Source of the DNA: Sulfurifustis variabilis
GTDB taxonomy: Bacteria > Pseudomonadota > Gammaproteobacteria > Acidiferrobacterales > Sulfurifustaceae
Length of the DNA stretch: 64,000 nucleotides
Assembly: GCF_002355415.1 (NCBI RefSeq)
Contig: NZ_AP014936.1
Coordinates: 1,860,001-1,924,000, forward strand
Reading direction: 5' to 3'
The position numbers were made by a program, and so were the translations under genes. The notes under the pieces were generated by a model. That model was not told the DNA's origin and did not search any database. It saw only the letters and a program-made list of their open reading frames with translations. Below are positions 25,377-33,598 of the stretch, piece by piece. Within the stretch, counting starts at the first letter, position 1, and the number at the start of each line of letters is the position of its first letter.

Positions 25377-25830
25377 GCATTCCCGGCGCGACGTCGCGAG
25401 CCTGCTCTCGGCGCTCGGCTTCATCGCGCTCGGCGGGCTCGCGCTGTACTACACCAAGGACATGTCGCCGCTGGGCTCGGTGTTTCCGCGCACCATCGGC
25501 TCCGCGATGATCGTGTTCTCGATCGCCTACATCGGCTGGCGCTGGTTCAAACCGCATCTCGGCGCGGAGGCGATCGGCGGAGGCTCGCACGCGCGCCGCG
25601 CCCTGCTCGCCGCGATCATGATCGCCTGGGCGCTGCTGCTCGATCGACTCGGCTTCCTCTCGGCGAGCATCATCGCCGCCCTGCTCCTGCTCGCGGTCGC
25701 CAACTACGATCGCTGGACCCCGATCCGCGCGATGGCCTATCTCGCGAGCACCCTCGCCATCGTCTTCGGGCTCTATGCCGTCTTTCGGTACGGGCTGCTG
25801 GTGCCGCTGCCGACCGGCGCCCTCTTCTGA
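25369..25830 (+). CDS. tctB: TctB-type transporter small membrane subunit
   Basis: A 153-residue protein with about four membrane helices (VASLLSALGFIALGGLALYY; TIGSAMIVFSIAYIGWRWF; AALLLLAVANY; TLAIVFGLYAVFRYGLLVPL), the standard shape and final LLVPLP motif of TctB. It pairs with TctA to form the permease. The GTG start at 25369 overlaps tctA by 8 bases. The order here is C-A-B rather than the more common C-B-A. A GC-rich hairpin at 25870-25884 follows the gene. Confidence 0.85.
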   Translation: MTEHSRRDVASLLSALGFIALGGLALYYTKDMSPLGSVFPRTIGSAMIVFSIAYIGWRWFKPHLGAEAIGGGSHARRALLAAIMIAWALLLDRLGFLSASIIAALLLLAVANYDRWTPIRAMAYLASTLAIVFGLYAVFRYGLLVPLPTGALF

Positions 25831-25869
25831 GGGCGGTTACCGGTTTCCGGCAGAGGTGTTAAGTTGTAG

Positions 25870-25884
25870 GCGCGCTTCGCGCGC
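25870..25884. terminator. GC hairpin after tctB
   Basis: GCGCGC-TTC-GCGCGC forms a compact stem-loop 40 bases after the tctB stop and 40 bases before tarD. There is no T-run, so it is at best a weak or Rho-assisted terminator, or a transcript-stabilising hairpin. Flanking bases contain small repeats of ACTCGTCA. Confidence 0.4.
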
Positions 25885-25923
25885 TCGACCTGTCACTCGT
25901 CACTTCGCACTCGTCAGGGCTTT

Positions 25924-27093
25924 ATGAAGATCGTATCGATTCGCGAGAAAACCGTGCCGATCAGCTCGGCGATCCGCAATGCCTACATCGACTTCAGCGC
26001 GATGACGTGCAGCGTGGTCGCGGTCGTCACGGACGTCGCGCGCGAGGGCCGGCCCGTCGTCGGCTACGGTTTCAACTCCAACGGGCGCTACGCGCAGGGC
26101 TGCCTGCTGCGGGAGCGCGTCATCCCGCGGCTCATGAGCGCGGAGCCCGCCTCGCTCCTGAACGACGCGGGCACGAATCTGGACCCGCACCGCATCTGGG
26201 CGCGCATGATGATCAACGAGAAGCCGGGCGGCCACGGCGAGCGCTCGGTCGCCGTCGGCGTGATCGACATGGCGGTGTGGGACGCGGTCGCCAAGATCGA
26301 AGGAAAGCCGCTTTACCGGCTGCTCGCCGAACGCTACCGCAACGGGCAGGCGGACGACCGCGTGTTCGTGTATGCCGCCGGCGGCTATTACTACCCGAAC
26401 AAGGACGTGAAGGCGCTGCAGGACGAAATGAAAGGCTACCTCGATCGCGGCTACCGGGTGGTCAAGATGAAGATCGGCGGCGAGGACCTGGGCCAGGACC
26501 TGCGTCGGATCGAGGCGGTGCTGAAGATCGTGGGCTCCGGCGATCGGCTCGCCGTCGATGCCAACGGACGCTTCGATCTCGATACCGCCATCACCTACGC
26601 GAGGGCGCTCGCCCCCTACCGGCTCTTCTGGTACGAGGAGGCCGGCGATCCGCTCGACTACGCCCTGCAGGCCGAGCTGGCCGGACACTACGACGGGCCG
26701 ATGGCGACCGGCGAGAACCTGTTCTCAATGCAGGACGCGCGCAACCTGATCCGCTACGGCGGCCTGCGTCCCGATCGCGACTGGCTGCAGTTCGACTGCG
26801 CCCTCTCCTACGGCCTGGTCGAGTACCTGCGCACGCTCGAGATGCTGAACGCGAACGGATGGTCCGCGCGCCGCTGCATCCCGCACGGCGGCCATCAGCT
26901 CTCGCTCAACATCGCCGCCGGGCTCGGACTGGGCGGCAACGAGTCCTATCCCGGCGTGTTTCAGCCCTTCGGCGGCTTCGCGGACGACATTCCCGTGGAA
27001 GACAGCTACGTGCGCCTGCCGGACGTCCCCGGCATCGGCTTCGAGGCGAAGCGCGAGCTCTACCGGATCATGCAGCCGCTGGGCGAATCTTGA
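25924..27093 (+). CDS. tarD: D(-)-tartrate dehydratase, enolase superfamily
   Basis: A 389-residue enzyme that should convert D-tartrate to oxaloacetate and water. It carries the enolase-superfamily layout: a KMK motif at 181-183 (general base Lys183), metal ligands Asp212 (VDANGR), Glu238/239 (YEEAGDPLDY) and Glu264 (TGENLF), and catalytic His321 in CIPHGGHQLSLN. From memory, the Bradyrhizobium japonicum TarD has the same length and nearly the same motifs (IRNAYIDF, GYGFNSNGRY, INEKPGGHGERSVAVG), with Lys184/His322 at matching places. It lies downstream of the Tct transporter. The stop is embedded in the inverted repeat at 27090-27169. Confidence 0.88.
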   Translation: MKIVSIREKTVPISSAIRNAYIDFSAMTCSVVAVVTDVAREGRPVVGYGFNSNGRYAQGCLLRERVIPRLMSAEPASLLNDAGTNLDPHRIWARMMINEKPGGHGERSVAVGVIDMAVWDAVAKIEGKPLYRLLAERYRNGQADDRVFVYAAGGYYYPNKDVKALQDEMKGYLDRGYRVVKMKIGGEDLGQDLRRIEAVLKIVGSGDRLAVDANGRFDLDTAITYARALAPYRLFWYEEAGDPLDYALQAELAGHYDGPMATGENLFSMQDARNLIRYGGLRPDRDWLQFDCALSYGLVEYLRTLEMLNANGWSARRCIPHGGHQLSLNIAAGLGLGGNESYPGVFQPFGGFADDIPVEDSYVRLPDVPGIGFEAKRELYRIMQPLGES

Positions 27094-27169
27094 ATGTTGA
27101 GGGCTGATGTTGAATCCTGGTGCGCGCTTTGCGAGACCTTCGATTCAACATTCACCATTGAGCATTCAA
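27090..27169. repeat. Dispersed hairpin repeat, copy A
   Basis: Long imperfect inverted repeat starting at the tarD stop. The right arm (27142-27169), read in reverse, is TTGAATGCTCAATGGTGAAT followed by GTTGAATC. This matches the left arm of the copy at 35365-35452 at 27 of 28 positions. The centre is GC-rich (GTGCGCGC). Both copies follow a stop codon, as REP/BIME-type or MITE-like elements do, and could end or stabilise transcripts. Convergent transcription from tarD and the GntR gene meets here. Confidence 0.7.
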
Positions 27170-27179
27170 AATTGCTTTT

Positions 27180-27899
27180 CTAAGCTCCCTTCCCGAGCTC
27201 GCTCAGGTAGGCGTGGTGCCCGGTGTTCACCTGGCTCACGCGCAGCTCGACCGGGCGGTCCCGATAGGTATAGGCGACGCGCTCGATCTCGAGCAGCGGG
27301 TCCCCGGCGCGCACGCCGAGCGCCTTCCCCGTGGCGCCGTCGGCGGTCACCGCCCGCAGCCTCTCGACCGCACGGATGACGCTCACGCCGTAGCGTTCCT
27401 GGTACAGGTGGTAGATCGTGCCCGGCCGCGCGACGAAGATCGCGCGCGTGAGCCCCGGGAACTGCTGCGCGGCGATGGTGATGCGGTCGAGGACGACCGG
27501 GTCGTCGTCCAGCCGGAGCAGGTTGACCACACGGATCACGGGGGCGCCCCGCTTCAGTCCGAGCTTCGCGGCCTCGCTCCCGTCCGCCCGGCCGCGCCGG
27601 AACGCGTGCAGCTCCACGGCCGGGAAGCGCTTCGTCCCGTCGGCGTCCACGATATGAAAGAAGTGGTAGCGGTAGTGGTCCTCGGAGTGGGTCGAGACGA
27701 ACGTCCCGCGCCCCTGGTGCCGCACGAGGATCTGGCCGGCGACGAGCTCGTCGATCGCCTTGCGGATCGTGCCGACGCTCACGTGGAACTGCTGCGCGAG
27801 CCGCGGTTCGCTCGGGATCGTCTCGCCCGAGCGCCACTCGCCGGACTCGAGCTTCTGCGTGATCTGCGAGATCACGTGACGGTATAACGGGCTTTGCAC
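27180..27899 (-). CDS. GntR-family (HutC/UTRA) transcriptional regulator
   Basis: A 239-residue repressor-type regulator. An N-terminal winged helix ([47 protein letters not shown]) is followed by a UTRA ligand domain (residues about 80-235). It is divergent from suyAB, and the GntR regulator SuyR controls such genes elsewhere, so control of sulfolactate use is likely. The GTG at 27899 is preferred over an ATG at 27959 because it has GGGAG 9 bases upstream and leaves the palindrome at 27955-27968 outside the gene. A TATAAT box at 27930-27935 would otherwise fall inside the coding region. Confidence 0.85.
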   Translation of the reverse strand: MQSPLYRHVISQITQKLESGEWRSGETIPSEPRLAQQFHVSVGTIRKAIDELVAGQILVRHQGRGTFVSTHSEDHYRYHFFHIVDADGTKRFPAVELHAFRRGRADGSEAAKLGLKRGAPVIRVVNLLRLDDDPVVLDRITIAAQQFPGLTRAIFVARPGTIYHLYQERYGVSVIRAVERLRAVTADGATGKALGVRAGDPLLEIERVAYTYRDRPVELRVSQVNTGHHAYLSELGKGA

Positions 27900-27929
27900 C
27901 GCGGCGCTCCCGCCGTGTGGGGTGCGCGC

Positions 27930-27968
27930 ATTATAGCGCCGGCCGCTTCCGCCAGTCATATATATGAC
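27930..27968 (-). promoter_or_regulatory. GntR gene promoter with overlapping palindromic operator
   Basis: On the minus strand TATAAT lies at 27935-27930. The perfect 14-bp palindrome GTCATATATATGAC at 27955-27968 covers the expected -35 region. An AT-rich palindrome in this position fits a GntR operator giving autorepression. It also sits 5 bases from the -35 box of the divergent suyA promoter, so one bound dimer could control both directions. Confidence 0.6.
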
Positions 27969-27972
27969 CTAG

Positions 27973-28001
27973 TTGACTCCGTGCGCGCGCGGGGGCATCA
28001 T
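27973..28001 (+). promoter_or_regulatory. Possible suyA promoter
   Basis: TTGACT (27973-27978) and CATCAT (27996-28001) are spaced 17 bases apart. The second hexamer matches the -10 consensus at 4 of 6 positions. The distance to ATG 28090 leaves a leader of about 80 bases. Confidence 0.45.
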
Positions 28002-28089
28002 CCGGCGATCGGCGTCGCGCGCGTCCGGGCGACCGCGGTCCGACGCCCCCTCTCGTCACGCCGGGCTCACCGTTCCCGAAGGAGTGTGC

Positions 28090-28371
28090 ATGATCCACTT
28101 CATTGTTCACGACAAGGGCGACTCCGTCGGAGTCGTCGTCACCGAAGGCGTCAAGGCCGGCCAGGAACTCACCGGCTGGATCATGGAGGAGAACGAGACC
28201 GTGCGCGCACGCGTCGTCGACCCCATTCCGATCGGCCACAAGTTCGCGCTCAAGGATTTGCCCAACGACGCCGCGGTGATCAAGTACGGCGTCGACATCG
28301 GGCGCACGGTCGCGCCGATCCGGACCGGCCAGCACGTGCACGTGCACAATCTGAAGACCCGGAGGTGGTAG
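28090..28371 (+). CDS. suyA: (R)-sulfolactate sulfo-lyase small subunit
   Basis: A 93-residue SAF-domain protein of the UxaA N-terminal type ([52 protein letters not shown]). In SuyAB this subunit pairs with SuyB, and the enzyme splits (R)-3-sulfolactate to pyruvate and sulfite. Altronate and galactarate dehydratases share the fold but are usually one fused chain; separate small and large genes fit SuyAB. AAGGAG lies 8 bases before the ATG. suyB follows after 2 bases. Confidence 0.85.
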   Translation: MIHFIVHDKGDSVGVVVTEGVKAGQELTGWIMEENETVRARVVDPIPIGHKFALKDLPNDAAVIKYGVDIGRTVAPIRTGQHVHVHNLKTRRW

Positions 28372-28373
28372 GC

Positions 28374-29537
28374 ATGTTGAACGAAACCTTCCTGGGCTAC
28401 CGGCGCGAGAACGGCCGCGTCGGCGTCCGCAATCACGTGATCATCCTCCCCGTGGACGACCTCTCGAACGCGGCCTGCGAGGCCGTGGCGAACAACATCA
28501 AGGGCGCGCTCGCGATTCCGCACCCGTACGGGCGGCTGCAGTTCGGCGCCGACCTCGAGCTCCACTTCCGCACGATCATCGGTACCGGCGCCAACCCCAA
28601 CGTCGCCGCCGTCGTCGTGATCGGCATCGAGCCGGGCTGGACCCAGCGCGTCGTCGACGGCATCGCGAAGACCGGCAAGCCGGTCAAGGGCTTCAGCATC
28701 GAGCAGAACGGCGACATCAAGACGATCGCCGACGCCTCGTGGACTGCCAAGGAGTACGTGCAGTGGGCGTCGGAGCTCCGGCGCGAGGCGTGCCCGATCC
28801 GCGACCTCTGGGTATCGACCAAGTGCGGCGAATCCGACACCACTTCGGGGTGCGGCGCCAACCCGACCGTCGGCAACGCCTTCGACAAGCTCTACGAGAA
28901 CGGCAACACGCTGGTGTTCGGCGAGACCTCGGAGATCACGGGCGGCGAGAACCTGGTGCGCGACCGCTGCCGCACGCCGGAAATCGCGAAGAAGTTCATG
29001 GACACCTGGTCCGCCTACAACGACTTCATCCTCGCGAACAAGACCAACGACCTCTCCGAGTCGCAGCCGACCAAGGGAAACATCGAAGGCGGCCTGACCA
29101 CCATCGAGGAGAAGGCGCTCGGCAACATCCAGAAGATCGGCAAGAAGTGCATGGTGGACGGCGTGCTCGCGCCGGCCGAGACGCCGACCGGGCCCGGCCT
29201 CTGGTTCATGGACTCCTCCTCCGCGGCCGCCGAGATGGTCACCTTGTGCGCCGCCTCGGGCTACGTCGTGCACTTCTTCCCCACCGGTCAGGGCAACATC
29301 ATCGGCAACCCGATCCTGCCGGTCATCAAGCTCACGGCGAATCCGCGCACCGTGCGCACGATGCGCGAGCACGTGGACGTGGACACGTCCGGCATCCTGC
29401 AGCGCGAGCTGACCCTGGATCAGGCCGGCGACAAGCTGCTGGACATGATGCTCCGCACCGCGAACGGGCGGCTGACGGCGGCCGAGGCGCTCGGCCACCG
29501 GGAGTTCGTCCTCACGAAGCTCTACCGGAGCGCATGA
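28374..29537 (+). CDS. suyB: (R)-sulfolactate sulfo-lyase large subunit
   Basis: A 387-residue UxaA/GarD-family enzyme. It opens with [20 protein letters not shown] and contains Cys/His candidates for metal or substrate ([28 protein letters not shown]) and the long signature [20 protein letters not shown]. My recollection of Paracoccus SuyB has the same opening, the same [12 protein letters not shown] stretch and the same ending [16 protein letters not shown]. Product sulfite would be exported by the TauE-type protein encoded 1.4 kb downstream, and the two sulfolactate dehydrogenases lie at 37809-39743. The alternative, an altronate-type dehydratase, is less likely given that context. It overlaps the next gene by 4 bases. 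Confidence 0.87.
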   Translation: MLNETFLGYRRENGRVGVRNHVIILPVDDLSNAACEAVANNIKGALAIPHPYGRLQFGADLELHFRTIIGTGANPNVAAVVVIGIEPGWTQRVVDGIAKTGKPVKGFSIEQNGDIKTIADASWTAKEYVQWASELRREACPIRDLWVSTKCGESDTTSGCGANPTVGNAFDKLYENGNTLVFGETSEITGGENLVRDRCRTPEIAKKFMDTWSAYNDFILANKTNDLSESQPTKGNIEGGLTTIEEKALGNIQKIGKKCMVDGVLAPAETPTGPGLWFMDSSSAAAEMVTLCAASGYVVHFFPTGQGNIIGNPILPVIKLTANPRTVRTMREHVDVDTSGILQRELTLDQAGDKLLDMMLRTANGRLTAAEALGHREFVLTKLYRSA

Positions 29538-30271
29538 CCCGGGAGACCGAGGCGATGACGGAGTCGCTCTCGGTCTCGGTGTGGCGCGGGGGCGCGGTCG
29601 GCGCCTTCCGCGAGTACTCCGTGCCGCGGCGTGCGAGCCAGACGGTGCTCGACGTGGTGACGCACATCCAGCGGCGGATCGATCCCACCCTCGCCTACCG
29701 TTTCGCCTGCCGGGTCGGCATGTGCGGTTCCTGCGCGATGACCGTCAACGGCGTCGCGCGGTGGACCTGTCGCACCCACGTCGCCCGCGTCGCGCCCCAC
29801 GGGCGGCTCGAGATCGCCCCGCTCGCCAACCTCCCGGTGATCCGGGACCTCGTCTGCGATCTCGATGTCTTCTTCGAGAAATGGCAGCGCGCCCGGGGGC
29901 GGTTCGAGCCGAGCGCGCCCGCGTCGACCGATTTCGCGCGCATCGCGCCCGATTCCGGCGAGCGCCGGGCCGCCGAAGCGGGCATCGAGTGCATCGGGTG
30001 CGCCGTCTGCTACGCCTCGTGCGATGTCGTCGCCTGGAACCCGGCTTACCTCGGGCCGGCCGCGCTCAACCGCGCCTGGACCCTGATGAACGACGCCCGG
30101 GACGCGGCGCACGGTGCGCGCCTGCGGGCCGTGGCGGGCGACGCCGGCTGCCACGCGTGCCACACGCAGCTGAGCTGCACGGAACGCTGCCCGAAGGGCA
30201 TCTCACCCACCGCCGGTATCGCCGGACTGAAGCGTATGAGTGTCCGGGCCCTGATTCGGGGTGCCCTGTGA
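29534..30271 (+). CDS. SdhB/FrdB-like iron-sulfur subunit
   Basis: A 245-residue protein with the succinate dehydrogenase/fumarate reductase iron-sulfur layout. [2Fe-2S] ligands are in [15 protein letters not shown] and Cys of RWTC. Two further cysteine groups ([12 protein letters not shown] and [17 protein letters not shown]) would bind [4Fe-4S] and [3Fe-4S] clusters. It would pass electrons from the flavoprotein at 36079-37821 to the membrane subunits encoded next. The ATG overlaps the suyB stop (ATGA), so the complex is co-translated with sulfo-lyase. That linkage suggests a role in the sulfonate pathway rather than the citric acid cycle. Confidence 0.88.
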   Translation: MTRETEAMTESLSVSVWRGGAVGAFREYSVPRRASQTVLDVVTHIQRRIDPTLAYRFACRVGMCGSCAMTVNGVARWTCRTHVARVAPHGRLEIAPLANLPVIRDLVCDLDVFFEKWQRARGRFEPSAPASTDFARIAPDSGERRAAEAGIECIGCAVCYASCDVVAWNPAYLGPAALNRAWTLMNDARDAAHGARLRAVAGDAGCHACHTQLSCTERCPKGISPTAGIAGLKRMSVRALIRGAL

Positions 30272-30609
30272 GCGCCGCGGCCGAGACGCGGCTGTGGCTC
30301 GCGCAGCGCGCGACGGCGGGGCTGCTCGCCGTGTTCGTCGCGGTTCACCTGGTCACCGTCGCGTACGCGGTGCGCGGGGGGCTCACGGCCGCGGAGATAC
30401 TCGGGCGCCTCCAGGGCCACGCCGGCTGGTTCGCCTTCTACGCGCTGTTCGCGCTTGCGGCCGCGGCGCACGGCGCGATCGGCTTGCGGGTCATCGCGCG
30501 CGAGTGGCTCGGCTGGCACGGGCGGTCGCTCGAGATCGCGGCCGTCGCGGCGGGCATCGCGCTCGCGTTCCTCGGGCTGAAAGCGACGTGGGCGGTGACC
30601 GCGACATGA
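30268..30609 (+). CDS. SdhC/SdhD-like membrane anchor, first subunit
   Basis: A 113-residue protein with three membrane helices. WLAQRATAGLLAVFVAVHL resembles the WxxQRxTA start of FrdC/SdhD-type anchors. His in VHLVTVAY and in AAAHGAIGLRVI are candidate haem b ligands. It would anchor the iron-sulfur and flavin subunits and pass electrons to or from quinone. The GTG start overlaps the stop of the previous gene, and the next anchor gene overlaps it by 4 bases. Confidence 0.75.
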   Translation: MSAAAETRLWLAQRATAGLLAVFVAVHLVTVAYAVRGGLTAAEILGRLQGHAGWFAFYALFALAAAAHGAIGLRVIAREWLGWHGRSLEIAAVAAGIALAFLGLKATWAVTAT

Positions 30610-30950
30610 GCGACTGGCGCGCGCGCAACCACCCGGCCTGGTGGGCGTTCCTCGTGCACCGCCTCTCGGGGCTCCTGCTCGCGGCGTTCCTGCCGCTGCA
30701 TTTCTGGGCGCTCGCGCAGGCGTTGCGGGGGGCCGAGCGCCTCGACGGCTTTCTGCGCTGGACCGAGCAGCCGGTCGTGAAGCTCGCCGAGGTCGGGCTC
30801 GTGCTGCTGCTCGCGGCGCACCTGACGGGCGGCCTGCGGCTGCTGATGCTCGAGTTCCTCGCCTGGCGCGAGTGGCAGAAAGGTCTCCTCGCGGCCGCGG
30901 CCGGGACGAGCCTCGCCGCGGCGCTGGTGTTCGCCCTGAATGTGGTTTGA
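30606..30950 (+). CDS. SdhC-like membrane anchor, second subunit
   Basis: A 114-residue three-helix protein. AFLVHRLSGLLLAAFLPLHFW is the HRxSG motif of cytochrome b556-type SdhC, including Ser and Arg near the quinone site; AHLTGGLRLLMLEF supplies another His. With the preceding anchor it makes the membrane half of the SDH/FRD-like complex. The start overlaps the preceding stop (ATGA), and the TauE-type gene begins 11 bases before its stop. Confidence 0.78.
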   Translation: MSDWRARNHPAWWAFLVHRLSGLLLAAFLPLHFWALAQALRGAERLDGFLRWTEQPVVKLAEVGLVLLLAAHLTGGLRLLMLEFLAWREWQKGLLAAAAGTSLAAALVFALNVV

Positions 30951-31677
30951 GTATGGAGTGATCCTGTGCGGCGCGTTTCTCGGTGCAGTGTCGTCCGGCA
31001 GCGCGGGTTTCGCCTTCGCGCTGATCGGCACGGCCGTGTGGATGCACGTGTTGCCTCCGCGCGAGGTCGTGAGCCTGGTGGTGCTCTGCTCGCTCCTGCT
31101 GAATCTGGCGCTCGTGTGGCGCCTGCGGCGCGACATCGAACCGGCGCGCCTGTGGCCGTTCCTGGCGGGCGGTTTCGCCGGGGTGCCGCTGGGGGTCGCC
31201 GCACTCTCGACCGTCGATGCGCGCTGGCTGCGGGCGACCGTGGGCGCGCTGCTCGTTCTCTACAGCCTTTGGCGGCTCGCCCGGTCAGTGCCTCCCGTGC
31301 TGCGCTTGCGCGCGGGACCGGGACGGCTGCTCGACGGCCTCATCGGCATGGTGGGCGGCTTCCTCGGCGGGGCGACCAGCCTGAACGGGCTGGTGCCCAC
31401 GCTGTGGTCCGGTCTGCGCGGCTGGAGCAAGCGCGAGCAGCGCGGCGTCTTCCAGCCGTACATCCTGATCATCCACGTCGTGACGCTCGGGTGGCTCGGC
31501 GGCGCCGGAGCCGTTACCCGCGCGACGTTCGTGCATTTCGCGCTGAGCCTGCCCGCGCTCGCGATCGGCGCGCTCGTCGGGCTCCGGATCTACGATCTCG
31601 TCGAAGAGCCGGGATTCCAGCGCATCGTGCTCGGCCTGTTCCTGCTGTCCGGCGGCACGCTTCTGCTGCGGGGATGA
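30940..31677 (+). CDS. TauE/SafE-type sulfite exporter
   Basis: A 245-residue protein with about eight hydrophobic helices in two inverted halves, the pattern of the TauE/SafE (DUF81) family: GAFLGAVSSGSAGFAFALIG near the start and GMVGGFLGGATSLNGLVPTLW in the middle. Family members export sulfite, sulfoacetate or other anions. Placed directly after suyAB and the SDH-like genes, removal of the toxic sulfite released by SuyAB is the obvious job. The ATG overlaps the end of the upstream anchor gene by 11 bases. Confidence 0.85.
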   Translation: MWFEYGVILCGAFLGAVSSGSAGFAFALIGTAVWMHVLPPREVVSLVVLCSLLLNLALVWRLRRDIEPARLWPFLAGGFAGVPLGVAALSTVDARWLRATVGALLVLYSLWRLARSVPPVLRLRAGPGRLLDGLIGMVGGFLGGATSLNGLVPTLWSGLRGWSKREQRGVFQPYILIIHVVTLGWLGGAGAVTRATFVHFALSLPALAIGALVGLRIYDLVEEPGFQRIVLGLFLLSGGTLLLRG

Positions 31678-31748
31678 CGCCATCCCCGGCCGAGGCGGGT
31701 CAAAATAGCTAACACGCACCGCATTACACCAGCGAGAAGGAGGAGAAG

Positions 31749-32762
31749 ATGAGAACGACGATACGAGCAGTGGCGGCATCGATCCTCGGTCTGGGCATCG
31801 CGTTCTTCGCGGCCAGCGGTTTCGCCGAGGTAAAGGAGGTCCGCATCGCGCAGCAGTTCGGCATCGGTTATCTGCCGCTGCAGATGATGGCGGAGAAGGG
31901 ATTGCTCGAGAAGCACGCGAAGCAGCTCGGCCTCGGCGACATCAAGGTCACGTGGTCTCGCTTCGGCGGCGGCGCGGCGATGAACGACGCGCTGCTCTCC
32001 GGGAACCTCGACTTCGCCTCCGGCGGCGTCGGGCCGCTCCTCACCATCTGGGACAAGACGAAAGGCAGCCTGGACGTGAAGGGCGTGGCGGCGATCAACT
32101 CGATGCCGCTCTACCTCGTCACGCGCAATCCGAACGTGAAGAGCATCAAGGACTTCACCGAGCAGGACAAGATCGCGCTCCCCGCGGTGAAAGTGTCCGT
32201 GCAGGCGCGCACGCTGCAGATGGCGGCGGCACAGGCGTGGGGCCAGGACCAGTACGACCGGCTCGACAAGCTGACGGTCTCCATGAAGCATCCCGACGGC
32301 GTCGCCGCGATGCTCTCGGGCCAGTCGGAGATCACCGGGCACCTGACGAGCCCGCCGTACCAGCAGCAGCTGCTCCAGGACGGCAAGATGCGAAAGGTGA
32401 TGAGCTCCTACGACGTGCTCGGCGGCAAGTCGACGTTCAACACGGTGTGGACGACCTCGAAGTTCCGCAAGGACAACCCGAAGACCTACCAGGCGTTCGT
32501 CGCCGCCCTGAAGGAAGCGATGGAGATCATCAACAAGGACAAGGCCGCGGCCACGGACGTCTTCATGAAGCAGACGAACTCGAAGCTCGACCCCGAGTTC
32601 GTCCGGAAGATCGTGATGGACGACGAGAACGAGTTCACCATGACGCCGCGCAACACCATGAAGTACGCGGAGTTCATGCACAAGGTCGAGGCGCTCAGGA
32701 ACAGGCCGAAGAGCTGGAAGGACTACTTCTTCCCCGAGGTCCACAACCTCTCCGGGGGCTGA
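31749..32762 (+). CDS. NitT/TauT-type ABC transporter substrate-binding protein
   Basis: A 337-residue periplasmic protein. A signal peptide (SILGLGIAFFAASGFA) precedes an SsuA/TauA-like fold: VRIAQQFGIGYLPLQMMAEKG, LLSGNLDFASGGVGP, and a late GGKSTFNTVWTTSKF. These receptors bind nitrate, taurine, alkanesulfonates or related organic anions. In this context a sulfonate is likely. AAGGAGGAGAAG just before the ATG is a strong ribosome site. The ATPase and permease genes follow within a few bases. Confidence 0.85.
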   Translation: MRTTIRAVAASILGLGIAFFAASGFAEVKEVRIAQQFGIGYLPLQMMAEKGLLEKHAKQLGLGDIKVTWSRFGGGAAMNDALLSGNLDFASGGVGPLLTIWDKTKGSLDVKGVAAINSMPLYLVTRNPNVKSIKDFTEQDKIALPAVKVSVQARTLQMAAAQAWGQDQYDRLDKLTVSMKHPDGVAAMLSGQSEITGHLTSPPYQQQLLQDGKMRKVMSSYDVLGGKSTFNTVWTTSKFRKDNPKTYQAFVAALKEAMEIINKDKAAATDVFMKQTNSKLDPEFVRKIVMDDENEFTMTPRNTMKYAEFMHKVEALRNRPKSWKDYFFPEVHNLSGG

Positions 32763-32764
32763 CC

Positions 32765-33598
32765 ATGGGGATGGCGCGTCAGGAAGCGGCGGACTGGGCG
32801 GGGAACGACGCCGCCCGGTCGCTGTTGCAGGTCGAGGGGGTGACCCTGCAGTACAAGACCCGGGAGCACCTCGTGACCGCGACCTATCGCGTGGGCTTCG
32901 ACGTCTTTCCCGCCGATCGTTTCGTGCTGCTCGGACCCTCCGGCTGCGGCAAATCGACACTGCTCAAGGGCGTGGCAGGGTTCCTGGATCCGGTCGAGGG
33001 GGCGATCCGCCTGAACGGGAAGCCGGTCCGGGGCCCCGGCCCCGACCGGATGATGGTGTTCCAGGAGTTCGACCAGCTGCTCCCCTGGCGCACCGTCAAG
33101 CAGAACGTGATGTTCCCCATGCGCTGCTGCCACCGTTTCAAGGCGGCCGAGGCCGAGGAGCGCGCCCGGGCCGCGATCGCCAAGGTGAACCTGACGAAGT
33201 TCACGGACGCGTACCCCCACATGCTCTCCGGCGGCATGAAGCAGCGCGTGGCGATCGCGCGGGCGCTCGCCATGGAACCGGACATCCTGCTCATGGACGA
33301 GCCGTTCGCGGCGCTGGACGCCCTCACCCGCCGCAAGATGCAGGAAGAGCTCCTGCGGTTGTGGGAGGAGGTCCGCTTCACGGTCCTGTTCGTCACGCAC
33401 TCCATCGAGGAGGCGATCATCGTCGGCAACCGCATCCTGGTCCTGTCCCCCCACCCGGGCCAGGTGCGCGCCGAGCTGAATTCGCACGAGTACGACCACG
33501 ACACGATGGGCGGCGAGCAGTTCGTGAAGCTGCAGCAGCGCATCCACGACATGCTGTTCGCCGAGCGCGTCGAGGAGGAGGTGCACCGCCATGCGTAA
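32765..33598 (+). CDS. NitT/TauT-type ABC transporter ATPase
   Basis: A 277-residue ABC ATPase: Walker A GPSGCGKST, Q-loop VFQEFDQLLPW, signature LSGGMKQRVAIARAL, Walker B ILLMDEPFAALD and H-loop THSIEEA. It is closest to SsuB/TauB/NrtD. It energises import of the ligand bound by the upstream receptor. The stop overlaps the permease start by 8 bases. Confidence 0.9.
   Translation: MGMARQEAADWAGNDAARSLLQVEGVTLQYKTREHLVTATYRVGFDVFPADRFVLLGPSGCGKSTLLKGVAGFLDPVEGAIRLNGKPVRGPGPDRMMVFQEFDQLLPWRTVKQNVMFPMRCCHRFKAAEAEERARAAIAKVNLTKFTDAYPHMLSGGMKQRVAIARALAMEPDILLMDEPFAALDALTRRKMQEELLRLWEEVRFTVLFVTHSIEEAIIVGNRILVLSPHPGQVRAELNSHEYDHDTMGGEQFVKLQQRIHDMLFAERVEEEVHRHA

Noticed and set aside
21336-25424. 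Long minus-strand frames opposite the SLC13 and tctA genes
   Set aside because: They encode charged low-complexity sequence; the plus-strand genes have membrane helices and family motifs. Shadow frames only.
25885-25920. Short repeats of ACTCGTCA as a CRISPR or VNTR array
   Set aside because: Only two or three imperfect 8-base units, no spacers of constant length and no cas genes.
28090-29537. Altronate or galactarate dehydratase for the UxaA-like pair
   Set aside because: The family is shared, but the split subunits, slcC/comC, TauE exporter and remembered SuyB sequence favour sulfolactate sulfo-lyase. Uronate genes are absent.
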